64,000 nucleotides of DNA from positions 43,307-107,306 of the forward strand of contig NZ_FLSP01000017.1 of the NCBI RefSeq assembly GCF_900091315.1, given 5' to 3'. Each line of letters begins with the position of its first letter. The first letter of the stretch is position 1. The position numbers and the translations under genes are program-made. Under the pieces are notes generated by a model. That model did not search any database and was not told the DNA's origin. It saw nothing but the letters and a program-made list of their open reading frames with translations. This document shows positions 50,049 to 58,899 of the stretch, one piece after another. This DNA comes from Streptomyces sp. DI166. GTDB lineage: Bacteria > Actinomycetota > Actinomycetes > Streptomycetales > Streptomycetaceae.

Positions 50049-50058
50049 GGAAATTTCC
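50049..50058. promoter_or_regulatory. Palindrome in the symporter/DUF3311 divergent region
   Basis: GGAAATTTCC is a perfect 10-bp palindrome in an A+T-rich island of the 179-base gap between the divergent starts. A TTGACA on the minus strand lies about 30 bases away. It may be an operator. Confidence 0.4.
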
Positions 50059-50149
50059 GCGACATTTTCTCGACATACGCTGTCAACCGTCTCCGGTCGG
50101 TCGGCAACTCTTGCACAAACCCACAGCTGACGGGAGGGGAGGGCAGGTC

Positions 50150-50362
50150 ATGGCACGCAGGGGTGACAACCGGCTACGGCGCGTCGTGATACCCGCCCTG
50201 CTGCTCGCACCCGCGGCCGGTCTGCTGGGGGTTCCGCTGTACGCCGGTGCCGATCCGCGGCTGGCGGGCACGCCCTTCTTCTACTGGTACCAGCTCGCCT
50301 GGGTGCCGGGGTGCTGCCTGTGTCTGCTGGCCGCGTACGTACTGACGCACCGACATCGCTGA
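50150..50362 (+). CDS. DUF3311 small membrane protein
   Basis: The 70-residue protein has two membrane segments (IPALLLAPAAGLLGVPLYA and QLAWVPGCCLCLLAAYVL) with PFFYWYQL between them, characteristic of DUF3311. These proteins accompany SSS symporters and may be their small subunit. ATG 50150 follows GGAGGGGAGGG. It is divergent from the symporter and 58 bases before cstA, so it may be co-transcribed with cstA. Confidence 0.85.
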   Translation: MARRGDNRLRRVVIPALLLAPAAGLLGVPLYAGADPRLAGTPFFYWYQLAWVPGCCLCLLAAYVLTHRHR

Positions 50363-50420
50363 GCCGCAGTTCCCCGTACTGATTCGCCTCGTTGCTCACC
50401 TTTTGAGATCGGGAGTCGTC

Positions 50421-52574
50421 ATGCCCACATCAGCCCCGCCCGTATCCGACGGCAAGGCTCCAGGCACCTCACGGATGTCGCCCAAGTCCGTCGCCATCTG
50501 GAGCGCCGTCGCACTCGTCGGAGCGATCGCCTGGGCCGTGCTCGCCCTGTCCCGGGGCGAGGAGATCTCGGCCGTCTGGCTGGTCGTGGCCGCGCTCGGC
50601 TCGTACGCCATCGCTTACCGCTTCTACTCGCGGTTCATCGCGCGCCGCGTCCTGGAGGTGGACGACACCCGCGCCACGCCCGCCGAGCGGCTGGAGGACG
50701 GCGTCGACTTCCACCCCACCGACAAGCGGGTGCTCTTCGGCCACCACTTCGCGGCGATCGCCGGCGCCGGCCCGCTGGTCGGCCCGGTCCTGGCCGCGCA
50801 GATGGGCTATCTGCCGGGCACGATCTGGATCATCGCGGGCGTGATCTTCGCCGGCGCGGTCCAGGACATGATCGTCCTGTTCCTCTCCATGCGCCGCGAC
50901 GGCAAGAGCCTCGGCCAGATGGCCCGCGACGAGATCGGCAGGGTGGGCGGAGCCGCCGCGCTGCTCGGCGTCTTCGCCATCATGATCATCCTGCTCGCGG
51001 TGCTCGCCATGGTCGTCGTCAACGCCCTCGCCGAGTCCGCCTGGGGCACCTTCTCGGTCACCATGACCATCCCGATCGCCCTCTTCATGGGCTTCTACCT
51101 GCGCTACCTGCGCCCCGGCCAGGTCGTGGAGACCAGCCTCATCGGCGTGGCCCTGCTGCTGCTCGCCATCGTCGGCGGCGGCTGGGTCCAGGACTCCTCC
51201 CTCGCCGAGCACTTCATCTGGAGCCCGGAGACCCTGGTCTTCTGCCTGATCGGCTACGGCTTCGTCGCCTCCGTCCTGCCGGTGTGGTTGCTGCTGGCGC
51301 CCCGTGACTACCTGTCCACCTTCATGAAGGTCGGCACCATCGCGCTGATGGCGGTGGGCGTGCTCGTCGCCGCCCCGAACCTCAAGGCCGAGTCGGTCAC
51401 CGACTTCGCCTCCAACGGCGAGGGTCCCGTCTTCTCCGGCTCCCTCTTCCCCTTCCTGTTCATCACCATCGCCTGCGGCGCCCTGTCCGGCTTCCACGCC
51501 CTGGTCTCCTCCGGCACGACCCCGAAGCTGATCCGGAAGGAGTCCCAGGTCCGCCTCATCGGCTACGGCTCCATGCTCACGGAGTCCTTCGTGGCCGTCA
51601 TGGCGCTGATCGCCGCCTGCGTGCTCGAACCCGGCCTGTTCTACGCCATGAACGCCCCCGCCGCCCTGCTCGGCCCGACGGTGGACACGGCGGCGGAAGC
51701 GGTCAAGAACATCGGCTTCACCATCACCCCCGACCAGCTCACCGCCGCCGCCAAGGCGGTCGAGGAGGAGACGCTGGTGGGCCGCTCCGGCGGTGCGCCG
51801 ACCCTGGCCGTGGGCATGTCGGAGATCTTCTCCGGGGTGTTCGGCGGCGCCGGGATGAAGGCGTTCTGGTACCACTTCGCGATCATGTTCGAGGCGCTGT
51901 TCATCCTCACCACGGTCGACGCCGGTACCCGCGTGGGCCGGTTCATGCTCCAGGACATGCTCGGCAACGTCTGGAAGCCCATCGGCCGCGTCACCTGGAA
52001 GCCCGGCATCTGGATCACCAGCGCCCTGGTCGTCGGCGCCTGGGGCTACTTCCTCTACGCCGGCGTCACCGACCCGCTCGGCGGGATCAAGCAGCTCTTC
52101 CCGCTGTTCGGCATCGCCAACCAGCTCCTGGCCGCGGTCGCCCTGGCCATCACCACCACGATCCTCGTCAAGCACGGCAAGCTGCGCTGGGCCTGGGTCA
52201 CCGGCATCCCGCTCGCCTGGGACGTGGCCGTCACCTTCACCGCGGGCTGGCAGAAGATCTTCTCCGACGACCCGAAGATCGGCTTCTTCGCCCTCCGCGA
52301 CAAGTACTCCCAGGCCATCGACGAGGGCGAACTGCTGCCCGGCGCCGCGAACATGGACGACATGCACACCATCGTCCTCAACAACACCGTCGACGGCGTA
52401 CTCATGGCGATCTTCCTCCTGCTGGTCCTCATCGTCCTGGTCAACTGCGCGGTGGTGTGCGTCCGCGCGGTCCGTACGCCGGAACCGCTGCCGACCTCGG
52501 AGGTGCCGTACGTCGAGTCCCGCCTCGACGCGCCGGAGACCTCCGACGAGGCGCTGGTGGGGACCCGGTCATGA
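50421..52574 (+). CDS. cstA: CstA-family pyruvate/carbon starvation transporter
   Basis: The 717-residue protein has about 16 membrane segments and CstA signatures such as FGHHFAAIAGAGPLVGPVLA and WIIAGVIFAGAVQDMIVLF. CstA imports pyruvate or peptides under carbon limitation. ATG 50421 follows GGGAG by six bases. It overlaps the YbdD gene by four bases, the usual CstA-YbdD pair. The long external/periplasmic loop (about residues 310-340) and C-terminal acidic tail are as in homologues. Confidence 0.9.
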   Translation: MPTSAPPVSDGKAPGTSRMSPKSVAIWSAVALVGAIAWAVLALSRGEEISAVWLVVAALGSYAIAYRFYSRFIARRVLEVDDTRATPAERLEDGVDFHPTDKRVLFGHHFAAIAGAGPLVGPVLAAQMGYLPGTIWIIAGVIFAGAVQDMIVLFLSMRRDGKSLGQMARDEIGRVGGAAALLGVFAIMIILLAVLAMVVVNALAESAWGTFSVTMTIPIALFMGFYLRYLRPGQVVETSLIGVALLLLAIVGGGWVQDSSLAEHFIWSPETLVFCLIGYGFVASVLPVWLLLAPRDYLSTFMKVGTIALMAVGVLVAAPNLKAESVTDFASNGEGPVFSGSLFPFLFITIACGALSGFHALVSSGTTPKLIRKESQVRLIGYGSMLTESFVAVMALIAACVLEPGLFYAMNAPAALLGPTVDTAAEAVKNIGFTITPDQLTAAAKAVEEETLVGRSGGAPTLAVGMSEIFSGVFGGAGMKAFWYHFAIMFEALFILTTVDAGTRVGRFMLQDMLGNVWKPIGRVTWKPGIWITSALVVGAWGYFLYAGVTDPLGGIKQLFPLFGIANQLLAAVALAITTTILVKHGKLRWAWVTGIPLAWDVAVTFTAGWQKIFSDDPKIGFFALRDKYSQAIDEGELLPGAANMDDMHTIVLNNTVDGVLMAIFLLLVLIVLVNCAVVCVRAVRTPEPLPTSEVPYVESRLDAPETSDEALVGTRS

Positions 52575-52765
52575 GGACGCGGGCCGTACGGATGCTGCGC
52601 ACCGTGCGCTGGTATCTCCGGGAGCTCACTGGTGAGGCGCAGTACGAGCGCTACTGCGCCCGGCACCGCGAACTGCACCCCCACCTTCCGGCGCCCACCC
52701 GGCGGGAGTTCGACGAGCAGCAGGCCAGGCAGCGGGAGGGTCAGCCCATGAGCCGCTGCTGCTGA
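52571..52765 (+). CDS. YbdD/YjiX-family protein
   Basis: The 64-residue protein has the family motif YERYCARHRELHPHLPAPTRREF. It associates with CstA and is required for pyruvate uptake in Escherichia coli homologues. ATG 52571 overlaps the cstA stop (ATGA). Confidence 0.88.
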   Translation: MRTRAVRMLRTVRWYLRELTGEAQYERYCARHRELHPHLPAPTRREFDEQQARQREGQPMSRCC

Positions 52766-52891
52766 TCCCTCGGGACGCGGGGCCGACGGCGCGTAACCGC
52801 TGTCGGCCCCGTGGGTCTGCCGTGGCGCGGGTCTGCAACTCGGCACCCTGAACAGGCCCTTGATCCCGCCCCACGTGGAAGGATCACGGCC

Positions 52892-53716
52892 ATGTCACCC
52901 AGCCTTCCCCGTCTCCGGATCGGTTCGACCGAGATCATCGCCCTCCCCGACGGTGAGGGCCCGTTCTTCACCCCGCGCGCCGAGGCGTTCCCCGGGGCCA
53001 CCGCCGCCCAGTGGGCGGAGGCCGATGCCTACGACCCCGGCGCCGTGGACGCCGAGGGGCGCTGGCTGCTGCGGTTCCGGGCGTTCGCGATCCGGGACGA
53101 CCACGGCGTCACCCTCGTGGACGCCGGAATCGGTCCCGCGGACAGTCCCGCCGCGGCGTGGGCGCCGGTGCCGGGCGTACTGCCCGACTCGCTCGCCGCG
53201 GCGGGGATCGAGCCGGGCGAGGTCGACACCGTGGTGCTCACGCATCTGCACACCGATCACGTCGGATGGGCGGTCGTGACCGAGGCGGGCGGGACCGGCA
53301 GCGGCCGTCGCCCCTACTTCCCCCACGCCGAATACCTGCTTCAGCGGGCCGAGTTCGACGCGCTCGACGCCCTCAACCCGCAGCTTCGCGAGACGCTGAC
53401 CGATGTGCTCGCGGCCACCGGCCAACTCCGGCTCCTCGACGGTGACACGCCGCTGCGCACGGGCCGGGTGGTCGCCACGCCGGGTCACACGCCGGGCCAC
53501 CAGAGCGTGTTGATCGCCGACGGACGGGAACAGGCCCTCGTCACGGGCGACCTCCTCGTCCACGCGCTCCAGCTCCTGCATCCCCGACTCGCCTACGCAC
53601 ACGAGGCCGACGCCGAGACGGCCAGGCTCTCAAGGCAGCGCATGCTCGACCGCCCGGCCGCCACCACGCTGCATCTGGCGACACCGCACTTGTCGGAGCC
53701 GTTCGTGTCTGCGTGA
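52892..53716 (+). CDS. MBL-fold metallo-hydrolase
   Basis: This 274-residue metallo-beta-lactamase-fold protein has the metal motif THLHTDHVG (HxHxDH) near residue 116, with further ligands in VATPGHTPGH, GDLL and LATPH. Substrates in the family include lactones, thioesters and phosphodiesters; this one resembles quorum-lactonase-like or aryl-esterase MBLs only generally. ATG 52892 follows GGAAGGA by eight bases. Confidence 0.82.
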   Translation: MSPSLPRLRIGSTEIIALPDGEGPFFTPRAEAFPGATAAQWAEADAYDPGAVDAEGRWLLRFRAFAIRDDHGVTLVDAGIGPADSPAAAWAPVPGVLPDSLAAAGIEPGEVDTVVLTHLHTDHVGWAVVTEAGGTGSGRRPYFPHAEYLLQRAEFDALDALNPQLRETLTDVLAATGQLRLLDGDTPLRTGRVVATPGHTPGHQSVLIADGREQALVTGDLLVHALQLLHPRLAYAHEADAETARLSRQRMLDRPAATTLHLATPHLSEPFVSA

Positions 53717-53723
53717 TGACGGC

Positions 53724-54041
53724 TCACAGCTCGGGGAACGGCGGCGTCCCGTCCATCACCCGCAGCAACTCCCGGGCGGGCCCGGCCTCTTCCGGCCGCA
53801 CGGAGGAGGCCGGCCCCTCGATCACCGGCCGACCGGCGCGCACGGCTGCCTTCGCGGCCACCTCCCAGCCGATCTGGCGCTCACAGCTCGTGTCCCGCTT
53901 CCGGTCCCGCGTCGCCGCCGCAGCGGCGTGCCACTCCCCCACCACGAACCCCCACGCACAGACGGCGTCGCCGAGGTCGTCCGCGCCCGCACGGGCAGTG
54001 TCCTCGTCCCCCTGGACGATCCGGATTCAGCGACGGCTCAC
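53724..54041 (-). pseudogene. Small gene with an in-frame stop at codon 5
   Basis: GTG 54041 overlaps the upstream stop (GTGA), the typical coupled start, but codon 5 is TGA (54027-54029). Past it the same frame stays open with good codon bias: IRIVQGDEDTARAGADDLGD and then AVCAWGFVVGEWHAAAAATR to the stop at 53724. A CGA to TGA change would explain it. Translation could restart at GTG 53945 to give a 73-residue protein. The family is unrecognised. Either a recent nonsense mutation or a different real start. Confidence 0.5.
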
Positions 54042-55102
54042 TGGATCAAGTCGGTATGCGGGTGCTCCGGCGACTCCGGGCAGACATAGAGCTGCATGTT
54101 GTCCGTGCTGCCGACCTCGACTCCCGTCGGCTGGGCGGGGCTCAGGCCGGCGGGGTAGTCGGATGCGGCCGCGGCCCGGTCCTCGTAGGGTACCCAGCCG
54201 TCCGTCTCGCCGTCCCATTCGAAGGATGCGATGGTCAGCAGCGGGACCATCCGTGCCTCGCACACGGTGCAGTAGCACGGGTGCGGGTCGGTGCGGCCCC
54301 ACGGAGGCCAGCCACCGACCTTCCAGCCCGGGGAATCGGCCAGGTCGCTGTCGTAGAACTCCGCCGGGTACTCCGCGTACGCGTCGTCCACGGCTGCGCC
54401 GGCCGCCTGCCATCGGCTCCAGTCCCCCACCACCCGGCTCAACTCCGGGCCGAGATCGAGGCTGTTGGGGTATTCGGTGACGGTTTCCGGTGCCAACAGG
54501 CAGGGCTGGGGAACGTAGCCGTCGTACTCCGCCTCGTACGGTTCCGGCGGTGCGTCGAGGATGTCGACCACCTCGGCGGCGGAGCGCCAGAACAGGGCCG
54601 TCGCGGGTTTGTAGTTCGGTTCGTGGTCGTAGGCGCACCAAAGGATCTGGAGCAGGTCGGCCTGGCCCGGCGGACGCAGCAGCGGTATGTCGCGTACATA
54701 CAGTTGGGCCACGGGCAGCATGGGGACCGGGCTGTCCGCAGGCCGCGGGAGTGCGGAGTCGAGTCGCTCGCTCAGCCTTGCGGCGGCCTGCTCCTTGACG
54801 GCCGCTTCCTCGGGTGTGCAGGCGGGGCCTTCGGGGTCACGGTGCAGCCGCGCCCGTCTGCGCCTTTCCATCCGCACTTCGGCCGGCGGCCTGCGGAACC
54901 CGGCGTCCACGTGGGGGCCTTCGCAGTGCGGCCACGGCTCGTCCGCCGGCCACAGCAGGGGTCCCCCGACGGAACTCTCCTTGACCGAGGGTTCACCGGG
55001 GCGAGGGTGCAGCCGGATCGCGGGGCGCGCCAGCGAGGCGAGTTCTGGAAAGACCGCGGGCACGTCGACCGGCCGCGGTGGAGTGGTCCGTACGATAGCC
55101 AT
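54038..55102 (-). CDS. DUF1963/YwqG-like protein
   Basis: The 354-residue soluble protein matches DUF1963-type proteins: SSVGGPLLWPADEPWPHCE near residue 43, MLPVAQLYVRDIPLL and LLQILWCAYDHE in the middle, and a C-terminal DNMQLYVCPESPEH. Cys pairs CYCTVCEARM may bind metal. Function unknown, though family members often accompany polymorphic-toxin immunity genes. No signal peptide or membrane segment. Confidence 0.7.
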   Translation of the reverse strand: MAIVRTTPPRPVDVPAVFPELASLARPAIRLHPRPGEPSVKESSVGGPLLWPADEPWPHCEGPHVDAGFRRPPAEVRMERRRRARLHRDPEGPACTPEEAAVKEQAAARLSERLDSALPRPADSPVPMLPVAQLYVRDIPLLRPPGQADLLQILWCAYDHEPNYKPATALFWRSAAEVVDILDAPPEPYEAEYDGYVPQPCLLAPETVTEYPNSLDLGPELSRVVGDWSRWQAAGAAVDDAYAEYPAEFYDSDLADSPGWKVGGWPPWGRTDPHPCYCTVCEARMVPLLTIASFEWDGETDGWVPYEDRAAAASDYPAGLSPAQPTGVEVGSTDNMQLYVCPESPEHPHTDLIQ

Positions 55103-55191
55103 GCGGTGATCCTGCCATCAGCCACTGACAATGACCGGCTGCCCTGACGGGCTTCGGCGGGGCGCTCATCACCGCTTCGCGGTGCGGGAGT

Positions 55192-55860
55192 TCAGGGGTA
55201 GAGCCCGGCGCGGAAGGCGAACGAGACCAGTTGGGCACGGTCGCGTGCGCCGACCTTGGTCATGGCGCGTACCGCATGGGTCTTCACGGTGAACGGGGAC
55301 ACCGACATCCGGGCCGCGATCTCGTCGTTGCCGAGTCCGCTCGCGACGAGGACGACCACATCCCGCTCCCTGGGGGTCAGGGCGTCGAAGCGGCGCAGGA
55401 GTTCGCGGTCGACGACCGGGGTCCGGCTGTCGGCCACGTGTCCGATGAGCGCGGCCGTCGCGGCGGCCGACAGGGCGCCGCCTCCGCCCATGACCTCGGT
55501 GATTCCGGCGACGAGTTCGGCGGGGCTGACGGTCTTGCTCAGGAAGCCGTTGGCGCCGGCGCGCAGGGCGCCGAGAACGATGTCGTCCTGGTCGAAGGTG
55601 GTCAGCACGATCACCCGCAGCTTCTCCGGCGGGTGCTCCGCGCGGATCCGGCGGGTGGCCTCCACGCCGTCGATGCCGGGCATGCGGATGTCCATCAGGA
55701 CCAGGTCGACGGGGTGCTCGCGGAGGAAGGGGGCGACCTGGAGCCCATCGGCGAGGTCGCCCACGACGACCAGGCCGGGGTCGAGGCGGAGCATCGCCCT
55801 GATACCGGCCCGGATCCCGGGCTCGTCGTCGACGATCAGGATCCTGGTCCGTGGCGTCAT
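55192..55860 (-). CDS. NarL-family response regulator
   Basis: The 222-residue regulator has a receiver domain with the acidic pocket VDDEPGIRAG, phospho-acceptor Asp in LVLMDIRMPGIDG near residue 56 and Lys in LSKTVSP. A LuxR-type HTH follows (LTPRERDVVVLVASGLGNDE then MSVSPFTVKTHAVRAM). ATG 55860 overlaps the histidine kinase stop (ATGA). It probably binds the inverted repeat upstream of the kinase gene and controls the divergent membrane protein. Confidence 0.88.
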   Translation of the reverse strand: MTPRTRILIVDDEPGIRAGIRAMLRLDPGLVVVGDLADGLQVAPFLREHPVDLVLMDIRMPGIDGVEATRRIRAEHPPEKLRVIVLTTFDQDDIVLGALRAGANGFLSKTVSPAELVAGITEVMGGGGALSAAATAALIGHVADSRTPVVDRELLRRFDALTPRERDVVVLVASGLGNDEIAARMSVSPFTVKTHAVRAMTKVGARDRAQLVSFAFRAGLYP

Positions 55861-57038
55861 ACGGCCGCTCCCAGGGGGCTGAACTCCGCGCGGACCCGGA
55901 ATCGGCCGTCGTGCGTGTCGATCGTCAGCCGCCCGTGGGAGGACTCGACGCGCTCGCGCATCCCCACCAGGCCGAGGCCGGAGCCCGGTCCGGAGTCCGG
56001 GGACGTGTCGGCGACACGGTTCTCCACGGTGACGCGGATCCTTCCCCCGTACTCGCGCACCTCCACCGTCGCCGGTCCCTCGCCGTGCCGGTAGGCGTTG
56101 GTGAGCGCCTCCTGCACGACCCGGTAGACCGTCACGCCGACGCTCGGCTCCACGAAACCGGCGGGCAGGTCGAGCGTGGGCCGTACGTCGAGGCCGATGC
56201 TCTCGAAGGAGGCGACCAGGGCTTCCAGACCGCTGAGAGCCGGGGTCGGCCGCAGGGCCTCGTCGTCGGTGACGGTGTCCCGCAGGCGCAGGAGCTCCAG
56301 GATGCGCTGAGTCTCGACGACGACGGTGCGGGCGCTGGAGCGCGCCGAGACGAGGGCCTGCCGGGAGTCGTCGGCGTCCTCGGGCAGGCCGATCTCCGCG
56401 GCGCCGAGGTGCATGCTCAGCAAGGCGACCTGGTGGCCGATGACGTCGTGCAGGTCCCGGGCGATGCGGAGCCGTTCCTCGGTCACCCGGCGGGTGGCTT
56501 CGATCTCGCGGGTGGCGAGGGCGGTCTCGGCGCGTTCCTCCAGGATGAGCCAGTGCTCCCGGTGGATGCGCAGGGCGGCCCCGGTCGCGCCTCCCGCGAT
56601 GGCCGAGAAGAGCGCGGCGGCGCCCGTGATCGCGCCGCCCCGGAATCCGCCCAGCGTCATGAACGCCCCGAGGAAGAACGCGGCGACCAGGGCGGTCGCG
56701 GCCACCGGCTGTCTGCCCCTCAGCGTGGCCGAGAACAGGACGAGCACCGCCATCATCCACACCGACAGCGGGTCGTGGCCCACGGCTGTGACGGCGAAGG
56801 ACGCCGCGCTCGCCACGAACAGTCCCGCCCACGGCCGCCACCACGACAGCGCGACACCGCCGCCGGCGAGGAGCACGGAGAGGGCCGTGGGCCAGTCGGA
56901 GCCGCGCAGGACCACGGCCACGATCTGGCCGGTGAACACCAGCGCGGCCACCGCGTAGGCGGCGAGGTTCAGCGCCTCGGGGCGGCGGACCCACAGCGGG
57001 ACCGCGGGCCCGTCGGGACTGTTCTGTGCCTTGACCAT
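55857..57038 (-). CDS. Sensor histidine kinase (HisKA_3 type)
   Basis: The 393-residue kinase has four to five membrane helices in the first 170 residues, then HisKA_3 with the phospho-acceptor His in RIARDLHDVIGHQVALL and an ATPase domain with GSGLGLVGMRERV. The N-box-like HRxxQEALTNA is seen as YRVVQEALTNAYRHGEG. Typical NarX/DesK-like actinobacterial kinase sensing a membrane or cell-envelope signal. Coupled to the response regulator. Confidence 0.88.
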   Translation of the reverse strand: MVKAQNSPDGPAVPLWVRRPEALNLAAYAVAALVFTGQIVAVVLRGSDWPTALSVLLAGGGVALSWWRPWAGLFVASAASFAVTAVGHDPLSVWMMAVLVLFSATLRGRQPVAATALVAAFFLGAFMTLGGFRGGAITGAAALFSAIAGGATGAALRIHREHWLILEERAETALATREIEATRRVTEERLRIARDLHDVIGHQVALLSMHLGAAEIGLPEDADDSRQALVSARSSARTVVVETQRILELLRLRDTVTDDEALRPTPALSGLEALVASFESIGLDVRPTLDLPAGFVEPSVGVTVYRVVQEALTNAYRHGEGPATVEVREYGGRIRVTVENRVADTSPDSGPGSGLGLVGMRERVESSHGRLTIDTHDGRFRVRAEFSPLGAAV

Positions 57039-57070
57039 GGCCCGATTCTCGTCCAGACCTGCGGCGACGA

Positions 57071-57090
57071 CGTACTTCGAACGTAGTACG
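57071..57090. promoter_or_regulatory. Inverted repeat between kinase and small membrane protein genes
   Basis: CGTACTTCGAACGTAGTACG has 6-bp arms CGTACT/AGTACG around an 8-base spacer in the 128-base divergent gap. It is a candidate binding site for the adjacent NarL-type regulator. Confidence 0.5.
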
Positions 57091-57166
57091 CGGCCCCGCC
57101 CCCGGCCGATGAGACTCCTGACCGAGGCGACCGTCTCACTCCGAAACGATCACTTTGGGACATGCG

Positions 57167-57781
57167 ATGACTCAGACCGCTGCCGCACATCCGACTGCCG
57201 CGTCCACGGCCGCGTCCACTGCCGGTACGACGTCCTCCGGGCTCCGTTCGCTCCACCTCGTCCGAGTGGCGTTCTCCCTCGTCTGGGTGGCGCTCGTGCT
57301 CACCACGTCCGCCTCGCTGGAGTCACCGGACAGGGTCACGGCGATCGCGGGCGTGCTGCTCGTCGTCTACCCGCTGTGGGATGCCGGGTCCACGATCCTG
57401 GAGCGCCGGCTGGCCGGAACCGGGTCCCTGGACCGTGTCGGCGCCGTCAATGTGGGGCTCGGGCTCGCCACCGCGGCAGGGATGGCCGTGGCCGCCTTCT
57501 CCACCGTCAGGGCGGCCCTGCTCGTGTTCGGGGTCTGGGCCCTGCTCGCCGGGGCCGTGCAGCTCGTCGTGGCGCTGCGGCGCCGCCGGACCGTCGGCGC
57601 CCAGTGGCCCATGATCGTCAGCGGCGGGCAGTCCGTGCTCGCCGGGGCCGTCATCGCGGGCACGTCCGGCTCGGCGGCGAGCGCGCTGTCCACCGTGGCC
57701 GGGTACTCGGCCTTCGGTGCCTTCTGGTTCCTGGTATCCGTCGTCGCGCTGAGCGTCCGGGCGCGGCGCGGGAGCCGCTGA
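57167..57781 (+). CDS. DUF308-type small membrane protein
   Basis: The 204-residue protein has six predicted membrane segments after a Thr/Ala-rich start. Repeated SLVWVALVL, AGVLLVVYPLWD and FGVWALLAGAVQLVVAL segments resemble DUF308/HdeD proteins. It is probably the target of the divergent two-component system. ATG 57167 was chosen over a TTG four codons earlier. Confidence 0.75.
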   Translation: MTQTAAAHPTAASTAASTAGTTSSGLRSLHLVRVAFSLVWVALVLTTSASLESPDRVTAIAGVLLVVYPLWDAGSTILERRLAGTGSLDRVGAVNVGLGLATAAGMAVAAFSTVRAALLVFGVWALLAGAVQLVVALRRRRTVGAQWPMIVSGGQSVLAGAVIAGTSGSAASALSTVAGYSAFGAFWFLVSVVALSVRARRGSR

Positions 57782-57801
57782 ACCTTGCCGCGCCTTGGGG
57801 T

Positions 57802-57857
57802 GGCGGCACGCGGGATGCCTACCTGCCGGTCAGGGGCATGACACTCCACGTGCCGCC
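57802..57857. terminator. Possible convergent terminator
   Basis: GGCGGCACG (57802-57810) and CGTGCCGCC (57849-57857) are exact complements enclosing a 38-base loop that has a smaller internal ATGCC/GGCAT pair. It lies between the membrane protein and chitinase stops and could end both transcripts, though the loop is long. Confidence 0.4.
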
Positions 57858-57874
57858 GTGCTCGGGTTCCGCCG

Positions 57875-58765
57875 TCAGCAGTACAGGTTGCCGCCGGGGG
57901 ACACACCGAGGATCTGCGTGAACCGCTGGTAGGTGTTCACGCGGCTCTGCACCTGCGCCGGGTTCTTGCCGTCGCACTCCAGGGAGCCGTTGATGGAGCG
58001 GATGGTCTGGCCGAATCCGGCGCCGTTGACCATGGCGTTGTGCGGGGTCATGGAGCCGGGGCCGGTCTGGGTGTTCCAGTACCACAGCGCCGTCTTCCAG
58101 GCGACGGCCGCGTCGTTCTGCACCAGCCAGGGGTTGTTGAGCAGGTCGATGCCGAGCGCGTCGCCCGCGGCCTTGTAGTTGAAGTTCCAGGACAGCTGGA
58201 TCGGGCCGCGGCCGTAGTAGGCGGCCTGTCCCGCGGGACAGCCGTAGGGCCGGCTCCAGTCGCAGTAGTGCGGGTAGTTGGCCTGGTTCTGCTCCACCAC
58301 GTGGACCAGTCCGCCGGTCTCGTGGCTGACGTTGGCCAGGAAGGCGGCGGCCTCCTGCTTCTTCACCGTGTCGCTGCCGGTGTTGGCGAAACCGGGGTAG
58401 GCGTTCAGGGCCGCGGTGAGGCCGCTGTAGGTGTAGAAGGAGTTCCGGTTCGGGAACATCTGGTTGAACTGCGCCTCCGACACGACGAAGCGCGCGTCGG
58501 GGTTGCCCGGCCCGTTGTCGCAGGCGTACGGCTCCCAGTACCAGGTGCTGACGGTCGGGTCGTAACCCGGGTTGGCGTGCTCGGCCACGTACGCCTTGCC
58601 GTCGGTGTAGCGAACGATGTCACCGGCGTTGTACCACTGGCCGGCGACCCAGCCGGGGTAGCTGGAGCACGCCGCGGCGGCGGCGTTCGTGGCGGGAAGC
58701 AGCACCGGGGCGGCGCCGGCGAGGGCGAGGACGGCCACGACGGCGGAGACACGACGTCTCGACAC
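57875..58765 (-). CDS. Secreted GH19 chitinase with N-terminal chitin-binding module
   Basis: The 296-residue protein has a signal peptide of about 31 residues (SRRRVSAVVAVLALAGAAPV then LLPATNAAAA) and a CBM5/12-type module (GQWYNAGDIVRYTDGKAYVA then TWYWEPYAC) at about 32-80. A GH19 catalytic domain follows, with catalytic Glu in NVSHETGGLV and a second acidic site region; YYGRGPIQLSWNFNY is the family signature. It hydrolyses chitin outside the cell. GTG 58765 follows AAAGGAG by eight to nine bases; the longer open frame lacks a signal peptide. Confidence 0.92.
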   Translation of the reverse strand: MSRRRVSAVVAVLALAGAAPVLLPATNAAAAACSSYPGWVAGQWYNAGDIVRYTDGKAYVAEHANPGYDPTVSTWYWEPYACDNGPGNPDARFVVSEAQFNQMFPNRNSFYTYSGLTAALNAYPGFANTGSDTVKKQEAAAFLANVSHETGGLVHVVEQNQANYPHYCDWSRPYGCPAGQAAYYGRGPIQLSWNFNYKAAGDALGIDLLNNPWLVQNDAAVAWKTALWYWNTQTGPGSMTPHNAMVNGAGFGQTIRSINGSLECDGKNPAQVQSRVNTYQRFTQILGVSPGGNLYC

Positions 58766-58899
58766 TGAATCAACTCCTTTGCGGGGCACGGCCGCTCCTC
58801 GGGGCAGCACGCAGCGAGCCCGCACCGCACGCACCGGTTGACCGGACACGGCGTGGGGGCGGCCGTGGTGGGGGGTTGTGCCACACCACTCAACCGCTT

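Noticed and set aside
58040..58768. Plus-strand frame opposite the chitinase
   Set aside because: It is composed of Val/Gly/Arg antisense pattern against clear GH19 and chitin-binding motifs.
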